Source: Phoebastria nigripes (lineage: Eukaryota > Chordata > Aves > Procellariiformes > Diomedeidae). From it: 64,000 bases of DNA. Below the pieces are notes generated by a model. It was not told where the DNA came from. It saw only the letters and a program-made list of their open reading frames with translations, and did not search any database. Of this stretch, positions 36,556 to 49,835 are shown in pieces. Made by a program: the position numbers and the translations under genes. Position 1 is the first letter of the stretch; each line of letters starts with the position of its first letter. The stretch is from the NCBI GenBank assembly GCA_035582835.1, contig JAYKAV010002441.1, positions 515,252-579,251 of the forward strand. The letters run 5' to 3'.

Positions 36556-39500
36556 ACCGTCTTCTCCTAGGAGACAACTCCCTTGGGATACACAGTGAGG
36601 AAATACCCTTCTAAAGACTAGTGATACCTCTATTCCCATATCTTTTTTTAACTAAAAGTTATAAAGCATCACTCCTTAAAAAGTAATAAATAACATAATA
36701 GTAATAAACATAATAAAAACAATGACAATTGGAGCGGGAAGGAGCAGAGATACTATATCATAGTTACTAGATGATGCAGAGATGTTAAGAAGGTTCTCTA
36801 GATGAAGAATGAAAAAAAAATCTTTTAATTACACCTTTTCTATGCTTTTGACACTGGAGATGGATCTCTATTACCAACAATCTTTACTTGCAGAAGAAGT
36901 AGATGAAGTGAATATCTAGCAAAAGAAAATTGTTCATGTACACATACAAAACTTGGGTTGAACTGTGAACAATCAAGTGTCAGAGCAACTTCCATGTGTG
37001 GGTGCTGGAACAGATTGCAGTTTCAATGGAATTCAGTCACTGCTAGTCACATTTCAGTGTTGTCTAACATGCAAGACACAAAAATGCCTCGAGGATAGCT
37101 ATCCTTATCTTATCTTGGTAGCAGAAAGTGAAGTGAATACAGTCAAGATTAATCAAGTTGAAAAGGAAATGAATCAGCCAGAGGCTGGGTCTCCTCATCA
37201 CCCAGGAGCCTACTTGTTACACTCTGTGTACCTGCAGGGCATGCAGAAGGCATGGACACACTGCACCTGCACAGCAACTCTGATGCATCATACAGTGCAA
37301 CACGGAAGAAGAGCTGCCTTAACTTTGAACATTTCTTCTGTTAGAGGCAACCGCTTACTGAAATCCAGATTTGTGCCCATGACTGCCAGAAACCAGAGAG
37401 TTCTCCCACCCAAAGTCTTCATTCTTTCTACCACACAACTCTGGTAAAAGAAAAAGGTCTATGTATCAAGCTTGGGGACGCTTTAAACCTGAAATTGTGG
37501 TTTGTCCTGTTTTAGTAGTTTTCCAACACTGGTTTTTCAGTCCAAAGTCTCCAGTGACTCAACAATAAATGCAGAAAGTATTTTAAAGCTCCTGAAGCCT
37601 TCCTCTTTCTATTTTAATTTTGTAGGCTGGGACATAACTGCCCATAAATAATTACATTTGACATATCAAAGAACAGCTGTCAGCTCCTGCAGGGGCCCTC
37701 TACTGAACTAAAATGATGAATAATGCTAAGTAATAAAAATAAAACAACTGCAGGGGGAGGCTATATTTAAACTGCAGAATCCAGAAGTGTAGCCCAGTTC
37801 CTGGGTGTAATTCTGACCATTTCAAACTATTTTGGGTTGCAAAGCCTCTTGCCTCTGCATCAGCACAAGCACTGCTTCAGGTGGGAAGGAAACCCATCTG
37901 TGCTTTCACTGGAGTGAAGCCCGCAGAACTGGGGAACGGGACCTTAGTTACTCCATAGAAATAAACTGTGGTGCAGGTGCAACATAAGCGCTTTAGGTTA
38001 GAAAATACTTGCAAGTGTGCTGTGTATCATCTGTTGCGTACTGACTGTTCTGTCTATGCATGGTATTTGTGCATAAACATGGGAACACGTTTGCAAATGA
38101 GTGTATGTTGAAAGTAAAGGCAAAAGGGGTGGGTGAACCTCAGGTTCCTGCAGCTGAACAGCTCTCGTGTAGTTGTAACTAATAGGCCAGAAATTGGCCA
38201 AATGTGTGCAATTCATTACCTTCATCAGACTCAACTAAGCCTGAGGGACTGTTCCGCATTCATGGCTAGGGAAATGAATGGCCCTTGGCTGACAAGAAAG
38301 GTAGCCATTAGAAGAAGAGCCAATGTGTTCCCGTATGCAAGTGTTTATGCTAGAAGAGAACCTTTACAAGAGAAACATTTTCTGAAATCCCATTTGGGCC
38401 CCTTGCACAGATAGGGCACAGAACATTTGTTCATGGTAATACAAAATATTAGATCAATTAGCTCAGCATTTCCAGTCTGAAGGTACTACTCCCTACAACA
38501 CAACATTACAAAACCTGCATCTCAACAAAAGCACAGTTGCTTGTATGGGGCTGTTGGAAAGTACAGGTTTCTCTAACACTGTTTAGATCAGCTGTCATCT
38601 TCTGCCTCAGTCATGGGAGTCATTTAATGGGAAAAGTCAATACCGACAGGAATAGCTGTTGAACTGCCATATTTTCTGCTGGATCTGCATGCATGGTGGA
38701 TACACCAGCTAGAAATGAAACCAACAATCGTATCCAGAGACCCAGGTCTCAACCAACTTGAAGTCTGGACAGCAGTCTTGCTGCATTGAATTCTTTTACA
38801 TTTTAAAAGGGGGGTCAGTCTGACTCCTGGTACAGGCAGAAACTTAAGAGAGAACAAAGTCAGCTTGGGTAGAAACGAGTACGCTGGTTCAGACCTGGCA
38901 TTCCCAACACTCTGGGAGATGTGTAGCACTAACTCTCTTCACGAAAGCTGAATGGTTAAGAAGGTCCAACATCCTTCCTGCTAGCTGGATACGGATATAA
39001 ACTGATAGAGGTATAACATGGTCAACTTCAGCCCTCCTCTAGTGGGGAAAAAGTGGCATCAGTAGCAATGAGCTTAAGTGAAAGCAGAAGAAAAGCCGTA
39101 ACTTTAAATATGGATCTCCAAGTAGAAAAGTTGAGAGGAAGCACAAGACTAAAAAAGATCTGTCCTCCCTGGATTTGCATAAAAGATGGTATTACCGGTT
39201 TTGCAAATTCATAAGGTAATTCTTGTAATCTAAGGCTTTTTAAGAGACCTGAGCTTTATCAAAAAACTGTGGATCAAACTCTTCTCTGGTTTGATGTTTC
39301 TATAACAATAGTAAGTTCATAAACCAATACTGTTTTGTTTATAAAACAACAGTAAGTCTACTAACATTTAATTAATTAAGTCGCATGCAATTCTTGTGTA
39401 AATGACAGCAGAATTATCCATTCTTTGAAATGAAGACAAACAAGCAAAATATTTCATTTTATCATGCACTGTCAAATCAATGTCATCAAAAGCTTCTGTT

Positions 39501-41474
39501 ACCTCAGGGACCACTGAAGCTCCCCACCTTTGTGGAACACAGCAAACAGTGGATTTTTAAGTTTGAGTAAGTTGTAGACTAAGTTTGCATGGTGCTTATG
39601 TCCCAAAGAAAGTAAAGGCAGTTCAGAACATCTACTAATTGCAAGACAAAAAACAGTGTCAGATGAAGCACTTGGCAACCATGGTTGATCTACAAGTACA
39701 CGGCAGGCTTAAGAAGTGACAACAACAGGAACTAACAGTCCAGTGGCACATTCTTTTCTGGCAACATTAATGTTGCCCAGTTAAAATAAGTAACTTGCAT
39801 TTTTGGAATCACTAGCTCAGCTAGTAACTCTACATGCCTTGACAGTCTGCCTTGACTTGGGAGACTTATCCCCAGCAGTATCTTTAAAATTTCTGCTTTA
39901 AAACTTGAGGCAAACTTCTAAGTATTTTCTAGCCAGTTCATTTATGTAACAGTGTTGCTATGGTTTGTATTGGCTTGGGCCATAGGACCCGAGACAGCTT
40001 ATCCACTGTCTTTGCCAGTAAAACTCCGTTAAGCGAGTATCCAACCAAATTCTTTACATGCCTTTTCTTGTTGCTTAACAAAGGGAAAAGAAACTGCAAT
40101 CTAGTGAAAAAGCTGGAATCTGGGGTAGGTCATTCATTGGCCCTGGTCCCATTTACTTCAGTAGCAAAAGAAGAGATAAATTAAATATAACTTCTTATGG
40201 TCTTGACTTTCCCTTGCTTGCTATCACTAACACTTATTTAATGCTGGCTGTAATTTAGCACCAGAAATCTCATGCATGGGAATCACGGAAGGATAAATGC
40301 TTTCTTCTGTTTGCAAGTTGCATTTTCAGATTCTAGAAAGTATTTGTTCCTACTTCACTTTATATTCCAAATCTTCTTGAGGAAAATCGCACTTAGCTGT
40401 AATCCTCCCTTGGATTTAGCAGGGGCTCATGGAACTTTTGTTGATATTTTGATCAAAAAACCTCCAGCTCAATGTTTTCCAGCAGGTTGGGGTGTAAGCT
40501 AAATGAAGAGTCTGATTTTAAAAGGGTATTCAAGTAATCCTTGTAAGACAACATAGCTGGCCAAGGACAGCATGGCAAAACAGCTGCCCAAAAACAAATG
40601 CATGACTTTTGCCGGGGTCAGTATGATTTACAGCATGAGGTTCCTGGCCAAGTTCACTGATCCTTGGGGCTGTGGAGGCCCAGCAAGCCTCTCATTCCCC
40701 AGAGACCACGCAGGTGCCACTTCATAGCTCATCTCTTTCTTATTCCTACACTGTTTTCATCTGTACAGTACAAAACACTGTGTAATATTTAATTAGAATG
40801 TCATTAATACAGTGATATTTGGATGCTAAGGCTCTTTTTTAATTGATTTGGTGTCTAGTGACCTTTAACTGTTTTTTTACATCCTGAGTTGCATCTCATT
40901 ACCAAAAGACAGAAGGAAATGGAGGGGAAACCATTACAGAAAACTGAAGAAAGACTTGGGGAAGAGATTAACAACATGCACACGAATTTGATGGTTCTTA
41001 AAACACCCGGTGGAAAAACAGCTGAGACATTTTGTTTATTGCTGACTATTAATACTGTTGCTATTGCAGCTGGACTCCAGAACCACTGAAAACTATTGAG
41101 GGTTTTGAGAAGCCACAGTAAGCATTTTTTCTTTAAAGACAATCCCACTTGATTTATTCTGAAGAATGAATTAAGTGGAGTGGGCTTGCTGAGTGATATG
41201 CAATTTGGCCTTTTGACTATGTGCTTGAAAAAAGGTAGTGCTTTGAAAATAGGTAGTGTAATGCCAAGGTTGGCCTTTTTTCCGTACGTGGAACATGTCT
41301 GAGTCTCAAATAGCACACTGAAAGAAAGCTAACGATATTGTTTGACCCAAAGCGTGTGCATCTCTGATGCATTTTGTTTGCCATACAGAGAGATACTACT
41401 ACAATTTCCTCTCCACCTGTACATTTTCCATGGTAGGGAGGAGCTTTCATTTAGCAATTAGAACAGGGGTGTTT

Positions 41475-41575
41475 GCGTTTCATTCTCAGCTCTGTTACTG
41501 ACTCATTAATAAGTCGTTTCCACATCATGCACGTATCTGTGTTGCAGAGGGTATCTTCATCTTCTATAAAATGTT
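41475..41575 (+). repeat. MIR-like ancient SINE fragment
   Basis: It follows the MIR order: CTCAGCTCTGTTACTGACTC (MIR 'ggctctgccactgactc'), then AAGTCGTTTCCAC (MIR 'caagtcacttcacc'), then TATCTTCATCTTCTATAAAATG (MIR 'tttcctcatctgtaaaatg'). Three landmarks in the right order make chance less likely. Confidence 0.55.
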
Positions 41576-42108
41576 AAGAAATACAAAATTAGACTGAGCT
41601 ACATTAGAATTCTGTATATCTCACTTTAAAATTCAGCTTATCATTGACTTCAGAGAAATGTTGAAGTATACAGAGCAGGTTTTATCACGGTCTTTGGAAG
41701 ATTAGGAAACAGAATTTCTTAGCTTTTACCACTAGGACTTCAAGAAAATGCAACAGACAGCATCAATCAGCTACTCAAAGTTGGATGGTGAATTTAACCA
41801 AGGCATAAAGTTAAGTAAGGTTTCAATTTTTGTCTGGCAAGTTTCAGAAACTGCAGGATGGTTTACTGAAGAGTAGTGATTTTATCTATTGTAACTAGAA
41901 GAGTTTTAATTTTCTTGCCAGAAGAACCTACGTATTTTTAGCGTGCATTACTACAGTTCAAGAATCCTGTTGCCTAAAGTGTATGTATTTTGCAATCAAA
42001 ACTTCAGGGAAGAATAAAAGTAGCCAGCCTTCATGAGTGGAGCTAGAACAACACAGTCATTAAAGTAATGCACTGTTATACATAGTGACATTTCTGATGA
42101 CATTTGTT

Positions 42109-42152
42109 CCAAAATCCGCAAAGTATTTACCCAAAATCCCCAAAGAATTTAC
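42109..42152. repeat. 22-bp tandem duplication (two units)
   Basis: Units 42109-42130 and 42131-42152 are both 22 bases, beginning CCAAAATCC and ending ATTTAC, and differ at two positions. It is a simple local duplication. Confidence 0.85.
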
Positions 42153-43299
42153 CCACTTCTACCAAAAGAAAAGAATAAGAATTCTATATATCCTCCTCTG
42201 AGTTTATTTTCTCTTCCTCAGGAGAATTCCACATTGGCTATTAATTTTCGCCTGCGACATAAACATTTTGTAGCTTTTAATAAATTGCTGGTTTAATTTA
42301 TGCGTTGTTTTTAGAATACTCCTCTATACTGCTCTCTCATTTCTTTTACAGTCCAAAACAATGGGGGTACATTTATACTCTGTAGGCACGTGTGCTTCTA
42401 TACTGATATTTACTCACAAATGTAATATGATTTATACAAGAGTGATAATCTTATATATTCCAGGTCAGTTACAGTAGAATGTCAGAAAATGGCATACAAG
42501 TCTTTTTTGTGTATAAGATCGCACACAAGACACACCAATGCCATGTGAAAAACTTGTCTGAAGAGCCTTCCTGTCATCCAAAAATAGCTTAGCACCTATC
42601 ACCCATGTACACAGCCCACTCTCAGATCCGAGAAAAAAAATCCCCAGTACACGATTAGAGAACTGTCTTTCATTTTGCATGAAGTTTAGAAATATATTTG
42701 GGGAACAAAACTTGAAGGAAAATATTGCACAGCCCTTGACATAAGTAGGCCAGCTTTAATAAAATGATANAGTGAACATGAGGCCTTGTGCCAAAATCTT
42801 GACTTGAAAAGGCTAAAAATGTCAACTTCTTCCTCTTCATCAGGGAGTTGTAATTTCACAGCTGCACTGTGTGAAACCAGGGAGTCGCTTTCTCCCAACC
42901 TTTTCTGCATTTGATTAATAGACTAACAAAAGTTTAAAAGGTAGGAGTGGAGGTACTCAGCTCATGGGCAGCACAGTATTTAAAAATAGCAGTAGCTCAG
43001 GGAAGTTTGTAGAGATAAGAGAGGGGAAGAATAAGGTCTGATCCTGCATCCAGAAAACAAATGGGAATATTGTCATTTGCTTTGTTAAAATACAAGATCA
43101 AATCATTACATGACACTTCTAAAGAGTGCCAGTGTATTCACAACAAAATACGTTTATCTTAACAACAGCAGAAACATAAAGGTAATTATAACTGTGATTT
43201 GCTTCAAGATTGGCTTGTGTAGCAACGTTACTAAAGCCATATTCTTCTCAAATTCATATGCACCCCAGTATGCAAACGAGGTTCATCAGACAGTAGAAA

Positions 43300-43375
43300 A
43301 TGATCTGTCCCTGTGTTCAGTGGATCTCAGGTCAAAGAGCTCATGGTATGAAGCTTGCAGGCTCAAGCCCCACTC
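43300..43375 (+). repeat. Possible degenerate tRNA-derived SINE head
   Basis: GGCTCAAGCCC resembles a pol III B box, and AGAGCTCATGGTATGAAGC precedes it as in tRNA-derived repeats. No cloverleaf can be folded by eye and no tail is visible. Low confidence. Confidence 0.18.
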
Positions 43376-45546
43376 AGAATCAGTTTTGGAAAAGGTATGC
43401 TCACTTTTATAAAGCTAAGCAGTTGCATGTGAGTATTGTGCCCCAGGCTCAAGAAGGAGTTGGTTCCTAGAAAAATCATGAAGTTCTTTTTATTTGCAAG
43501 AGCAACTACAAAAGCTAAGTATTGGCATCTCAGTTTGCTGTACGGGTCACATTCAGATTTGTCTCCACATTAGAAAAGCACTAAAGACATGTCTTCCCCA
43601 CCTCTGGAGCCTGAAAAACTTAGCAAATGCTCTGAGCTCATCACACCTTGAACAGAAATGCTCTTGGAGTAAAAACACATCCTTCCTGATCATAAATCAA
43701 TAGAACAGAGATCACAAGAGCTAACACTGTATCAACATTTTAGGACAAGACTAAAACTGGTCTGGTAGCAACGATCAAGCATTTTGTTTATTGTTGTTGA
43801 CAGTCTGTTCCAAGAAAGAGGCTAGTGGAGCTGGTTGACTTCTTTCTTTCTGTTCTCTCCCCAGTCACTCCATATTACCAAAACTATTTATACCAACATC
43901 CAAGAGAGCTGAAATACTGGAACTAAGCTACTATGTTCCTTCAGTCCCAATCTCTTCATTGAACTTAAAAAAAGAAAATAAATTATTTTCTTCAAATGTT
44001 GAAAAACATCTGTGTCATAAAATCTAATGCAATCGTGGGTACAATTGCAATCAATGACAACAGTTATCCACCCTCTCCATCCTCATTAAGACAACTGGAA
44101 GGCAAGAACAGCTGGACTCTATGTGGCTTTCATTTGCAGCTGGGTAGCTTGGGTCGCACAACCCCATTTCGAAAGCTATTGAAAATACGGAAGTTCCTCT
44201 GAAGACAGATTCACAGACTGCTTCAAATCATCATATGACCCCACATAGGATTATATGAAACTACCTTGTTTCCAGTCCATCTGGTGTTACGCTTAATAAG
44301 ATGAGAAGCAGACTGTAAAACTATTATCTACTTCTGGTATAATCTAATTAAGGGTAAAGGTTTGTGTGCAGTATCTGCAAACCTAGCTATAAACTCATAA
44401 TGTACTTTAGTCAGTGACTGAATTAGTCAAATCATCTCTGCCTTTGGGAAATTTTATTCTTATAAAATCAGAAATTCTGTAGATAAAAGAAGCTAAAACT
44501 CTTCTTTTTGTTTAATAACTGAAATTAGCAGAAGGACTAGTTAACAGCACTTAGCTGTGTACCTTGATGCTCCTTACCATTCTACTCCAGATTACACATC
44601 TTTAAACTGTATAGTTATCAAAGACTCTTTTTAACTCGTTAAGAATAAAATTGAAGACAAAAATCCCAGAGTAAATTCATGTCCTGTTTGATGGCTTTGA
44701 ATATTTCTTTTTTCTTTTATTGTGCACAAGCTACATTGATTTTTTTGCTATGGTTCTTAAATCAAGAATAGAAATTCTTGAACAATCAGTTCATATAGTT
44801 ATCACTGATATTATTGTAATTTAACAACTTCAGGGCACTGTAACATTATAATGTTCTTAGTATCCACTTATTGAGCTTAGCTTCATACAGAATGTATGTG
44901 ACATTTCGGATCATTTATTTCTGTAGGGATGCATATACTAAGTTGTCCTTTATTCATGAAAATGCAAGACCATTCCTGGGTCCAGAAACATACTCCTTTC
45001 CCCACCATGGAAGTATTTTATCCTCTGAAGACAAAAGACTTCAACCACTAAGTAGCAGTTTGGGGCACTGGTCACAATTTCAATCATGGCTTGACTACTC
45101 CTCTTCTTATCTAGACTAAACAACTAGAGGAGAAGCTGGATCTATCCCTGTGAGATGGATGTATGAACTGCTGTATCGCACAATTTGAGTTGTATGTTTT
45201 AGAAGGTACTATAGCAGGAACCACCTGCTCCAATGGAGGACAAGCCTTGCAAGAAACTGGGCAAGTGCAATGGTAACCCAAGCTGAGCTGGCTTTGGAGC
45301 CCAACAACTCAACATATGTTTCCTCTCCTGTTCTAAGTGACCACCATTAACAGAGGGAGCCCAAGCCATGGACTAAATGAAGTCAATGGACATTTATGGA
45401 CATTTGATGAGGGTGGTCCATAAAGTAAGGGGAGGATATAGGCGTATATATCAAAGGATGGGAAGCGGGGTGGTGGCTGATGAGGATCTGTTGGATAGTG
45501 GAGGACCTGAGCATGATGCAAATGATATGGAATAGGCGGTGGAGAT

Positions 45547-46134
45547 TGTACTGGGTCTGGCTGGGATGGAGTTAATTTTCTTTACAGCAGTCCATAAGGT
45601 GCTGTGTTTTGGATTTGTTACTAAAACAGCCTTGACAGCACGCTAACATTTTGACTATTGCTGAGAAGCGCTTGCACAGCGTCAAGGCTGTCTCTGCTCC
45701 CCACGCTGCCACCTTGCCCTCTTGTGGGCAAGAAGTTGGCAAGGGACACAGCTGGGACAGCTGATGTGAATTGACTACGGAGATACTCCATACCATATAA
45801 TGTCATGATCTGCAATAAAAAGGAAAGGAGGCGGGAGCAGCAACACTCATGGTTATGGCCTTTGTCCTCCACTTGCCAAGCAGCTGCTACATGCACTGAG
45901 GCCCTGCTTTCCAGTAAGTGGCTAAACATCTGCCTGCCAATGGGAAGTAGTGAATAAAACCGTTCTTTGCTTTCCTTGTGCATGCAGCTTTTGCTTCATC
46001 CATGAAAACTGCCTTTATCTCAATGCACAAATCTTCTTGCCTGCCTTCTATTTTCTCCCTGTCCCGCAAAAGAGTGCTGAGTAAGTGAGTGGCTGTGCGT
46101 GTGCTTAGCTGCTGGCCAGGCTCAAACCTCAACA
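45547..46134 (+). mobile_element. Solo LTR of an endogenous retrovirus (copy 3, related subfamily)
   Basis: It opens with TCTGGCTGGGATGGAGTTAA, like the start of the two minus-strand copies in sense orientation, and shares GGTGCTGTGTTTTGGATTTG. It continues with CAATAAAA in the TATA/polyA region and has TGCCTTTATCTCAA near its 3' third. It ends near GGCTCAAACCTCAACA. The middle differs from copies 1 and 2, so it belongs to a related subfamily. The CRE is decayed (AATGTCAT). No viral internal region or clear target duplication is seen. Confidence 0.8.
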
Positions 46135-49100
46135 CCACCCAGAAAATTCAGAATCCCAACCATGTATTGCCATGGCACCAGTCAGGTCCTAAGGCAATGA
46201 AATCCAGGTGAACCACCTCAGAAAGGCTCACGATTTATTCTGTGCTCTAATGATTTTTGCTGTGCTGCCCATTAAGGCATTCAGATGTATTGGCACCTGC
46301 AGGAGGTCAGTGGCAATTCCTGCCTTTGGATTTTTGAGGTCATGTTTTCCCTCTAACCTCTCTGGCTGCCAAGATATTATTCTCAAAATCTTTTCTAAAG
46401 ACTCCTGAACCTGTTATTTTCTGTGCTTGAACCCACCTCTGTCAGCAGGACAGCTGAGCACTGAAAGAGCAGTGTTTTGGGGGAAAAACACAAATAAGTC
46501 TGGGAAAGAAATGTAGCCTGTGATTAGTTTATGCAATTATTCCAGTGCTTTAAATAGCTTTCTTACTTAAAGAAAAAAAAAAAAAAAAAAAGAAGTAAGC
46601 ACAGACAGGCAAGCACAGATATAACTAACTCCTGTTCGAAGCCACCTGCAATCTCAAAAGTGCTCTTGGAAGACCTGTGGGAGAGACGTGGGTGTGCAGG
46701 GAACCGCAATGGAATGGGACAGTTTTGCCCTCACGTGGAGAAAAGAACATCATCTGTCTAGAGGAAATTCTCTCTTGGGGCTCCTTTGCTATCGTTAATC
46801 TTGGGGCTTAGCTTTCAGGGTTTACAATTTCACAGCACAGAACAAAACAAAAGCCTTATAATGCACGGTGTGGCATACCTTGCTTAAGCAATGAGACATG
46901 ACAAGTCATGAATTTTTGTGAGATTATTAGCACACCATGGACTGTGTGATAACATGAAAGGCCAAAGGTCAAAAGCAGAGTCACTTTCATCACTCAGAAA
47001 GGTATCCTAATTACCCTGAAGTGCATTTCCTGGTCTGTCTCATACTGCTGTGAAGCAGAATGGGTTCAGGCAAATACAGTTCAAGCTGAGCATTTACTGG
47101 GCATTAAGAGTGCTGCACCTTACCTCCCCAATCACCAGTGAGCAAGCACTCATTTATTACCACACTCCTAATCTAAAGCACAGCTCATGTTATAAACACA
47201 ACTTACCCCACAAAAGGTTCACATTCTTACAGACAAGGTTATATATATAGTTGGGTTTTCCTTACTTTACCAGCATGAAGTACCCCAAAGTAACCTTTTT
47301 TTGGTGCTAGATGTAAAATCTCTTTGTTGTAGCTTCATATAGGAGAAAAACCATGAAACTCTACATCCAACAGACTGTATGGCTGATCATTACTCATATG
47401 AGCACTATAATATACATCTTTGAAGAATTAATTCAGTATTTAGCTGGAGCATCTGATACAATATGCCAACAAAAATCCATAAACACTTTCCAATGTCAGT
47501 ATTACACTTCACCATATGCTATGACCGTTTGGACCTCCACTGCAGCATCAGCTCTAGGACACAATTCTGTCCTTAATTACAGAACAGGAATCTCCGCTTT
47601 CTTACAAGAATTGAAAGTGGCATTAAATAAGAATGTGAGAGTATAGTCAGATTCATTCCTGTAGACAGCAGTAGAGCTTGGTCACTAGCTTGGCAGAATG
47701 CATCAGAACTTTAAATGTACAAGTCTGAACTTTGTAAGTGATTATCTTATGATTTCATACTTCGCTGTCTCCATGTATTTACCCAACCCAAATACCTAAT
47801 TCTTCTGATAGCTATTTATGGTATCGTTATATACAGAAACTTACATTTTTGCCAAGTTCGGACCACATCTGTGAAACAAGGCAGTACAAGAATTTTCAAC
47901 TTCTTGCATTTGAGATGGCTGTTTTACATGTGGTCTAAATACACATTTTGAAGGTTTTTAAAAATGTGTTTAGTCCTATTCAAGAAGGGCAAGGTGAGAG
48001 AATGTAGCATTCTCTGATGAAGTCTATTAGCCAAAGGCAAGAGACTTGAACCTTCAAACCTTGTGCTTTGCCCAAAGGATGCGTCTAATCAAAGCAGGTT
48101 TTGCACAGGTACACTTAACTGGTAGATGTAGTCCAAAACACGTCTCATGATAGCAGGATGCATATGTAACTCTTAGAGAATGCACAGACTCCTCTAGCCC
48201 AAGACTATCCAGAGCACCTCTCACTTCTTCTGAGATCAGCAGAGTGCAAGAACAGTGTAACATAATTGATAATTAATTTACTGTAGAAATCTTAGATAAA
48301 AAACACCTCATTGCCAATTTGTTAAATTTGGCATTCTGATGTGTCAAAACAGAAGCCGGCTGTGCCTCCTCCTTGCAAGCTGAAAATTATCGATACACTC
48401 TCCGCGTCCTTTGTGGCTGCAAATGAATAATATGTTCACATGGTACACTTCTCTGGGTGAAAATTGCCAGGTACTGCTTACAGCTTACGACGCTGTTTTT
48501 TCTTGTCACTGTTCAGTGACTGCACTTCACTCACAACTTGACTCTCATGCTACTCATTTAAATACCACTCAGTGTAGATTCCTAATGCAGTTTTGAGCAG
48601 GAAAGAAAAAAATAAGGTTGATAAGCAAAGAAACTAAAGCTTTCCTAGGAAAACTCCCCCAGCACGCTACCCACCAGCGTATGCTGCATGGTTTGGCTAA
48701 GGCTTGGCAGTAGCAGGCACATGTCCTGCATGTGCTGGGAATTGGCAAAATGGCAAACTCTGACTGAAGAATCAAACCCGGTCAGTTACTCATGCTGTTG
48801 CCCAGTTTAAGTCAGGGCGAGTAACTGAACTACACTACAATACTCTCCATTATTAAAGTTCAGCTTTGGCTGCCTTTGAACCCACTTAACTTGGCTAACC
48901 CGCTTAGATGCCATGTCAAAGCCTGTGGCCGTCCTGGACCTGTGCAGTCCTGCTACACCAGCCAGTCCATCAGTATCCCAAAGGACACTGGTCTCCACTG
49001 AGAAGTTTGCCCTTGGAGAGAGGTGTGCACAAATGATGTAAAGCAGCTAAAACATTGCCCCAATTCTCTAAACCTCATGAGTGATTCAGCACTGGATGAA

Positions 49101-49303
49101 AAGTAACTGGTGACCCCGATTTCTGAAAAACACTCCTTATGTACCTGGCACAGTGAATCTACACCACTGACAACTTCTTTTTAAGAGAAAGGATTGTTCT
49201 CTGTCTGGTGGCATGTTGAGGCAGGAAGCTTTGTTTTGCCAAGCTAGCAGGAACTGGAGGAATCCTTCCATTCTGAACGATACAACAGAACAGGTCCCAG
49301 GTG
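46135..49303. other. Non-coding stretch between two opposed solo LTRs
   Basis: No gene recognised. An A19 homopolymer at 46573-46591 is the only simple repeat of note. Frames at 47050-47250 and 47353-47646 look like chance. Confidence 0.5.
46573..46591 (+). repeat. A19 homopolymer
   Basis: Nineteen consecutive A residues within a longer A-rich run. It could be the tail of a decayed retroposed copy, but the upstream 300 bases do not resemble a known SINE or gene. Confidence 0.8.
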
Positions 49304-49835
49304 TTGTGGTTTAACCCAGCAGGCAGCCAAACACCACGCAGCTGCTCGCTCACTCCCCCCACACAGTGAGATGGGGGAGAGAATTGAGAGGAAAAAAACG
49401 TAAAATTTGTGGATTAAGATAAAGACAGTTTAACAGAAAAGGAAGGGATAATAATAATAATAATAATAATAATATATACAAAATAAGTGATGCACAATGC
49501 AATTGCTCACCACCCACCAGCCGATGCCCAGCCAGTTCCCAAGCAGTGGTCACTGCTCCCCGGCCAACTCCCCCCAGCTTATATACTGAGCATGACATCA
49601 TATGGTATGGAATACCCCCTTGGCCAGTTTGTGTTAGCTGTGCCGGCTATGCTCCCTCCCAGCTTCTTGTGCACCCGGCAGAGCATGGGAAGCTAAAAAG
49701 TCCTTGACTAGTGTAAACACTACTTAGCAACAACTAAAGCATCAGTGTGTTATCAACATTATTCTCATACTAAATCCAAAACACAGCACTATACCAGCTA
49801 CTAGGAAGAAAATTAACTCTATCCCAGCCAAAACA
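49304..49835 (-). mobile_element. Solo LTR of an endogenous retrovirus (copy 2)
   Basis: Closely matches copy 1 along its length. It shares the block GCACAATGCAATTGCTCACC, the TATA region TATATACTGAGCATGA on the plus strand, and the terminal ATTAACTCTATCCCAGCC. It lacks about 15 bases present in copy 1 after CTTCTTGTGCA. Its CRE reads TGACATCA (CpG lost), and the polyA hexamer reads GTTAAA instead of ATTAAA. No internal viral sequence adjoins it. Confidence 0.85.
49450..49473. repeat. (AAT)8 microsatellite inside LTR copy 2
   Basis: Eight AAT units at the site where copy 1 has (AGT)12(AAT)9. Confidence 0.9.

Larger units (their letters stand above)
36556..45546. other. Non-coding stretch
   Basis: No gene recognised. 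It includes a MIR-like fragment at 41475, a 22-bp tandem duplication at 42109 and an N at 42770. Frames at 36965-37447 (160 codons) and 40855-41316 (minus) have no domain, no splice context and no clear codon bias. Confidence 0.5.

Noticed and set aside
36965..37447. 160-codon plus-strand frame
   Set aside because: No domain, signal or splice support. Cysteine- and histidine-containing text does not form a zinc-finger spacing.
35974..49835. A 13-kb provirus bounded by LTR copies 1 and 2
   Set aside because: They have the same orientation, but no gag, pol or env-like sequence lies between them, and a third LTR in the opposite orientation interrupts. Three separate solo LTRs fit better.
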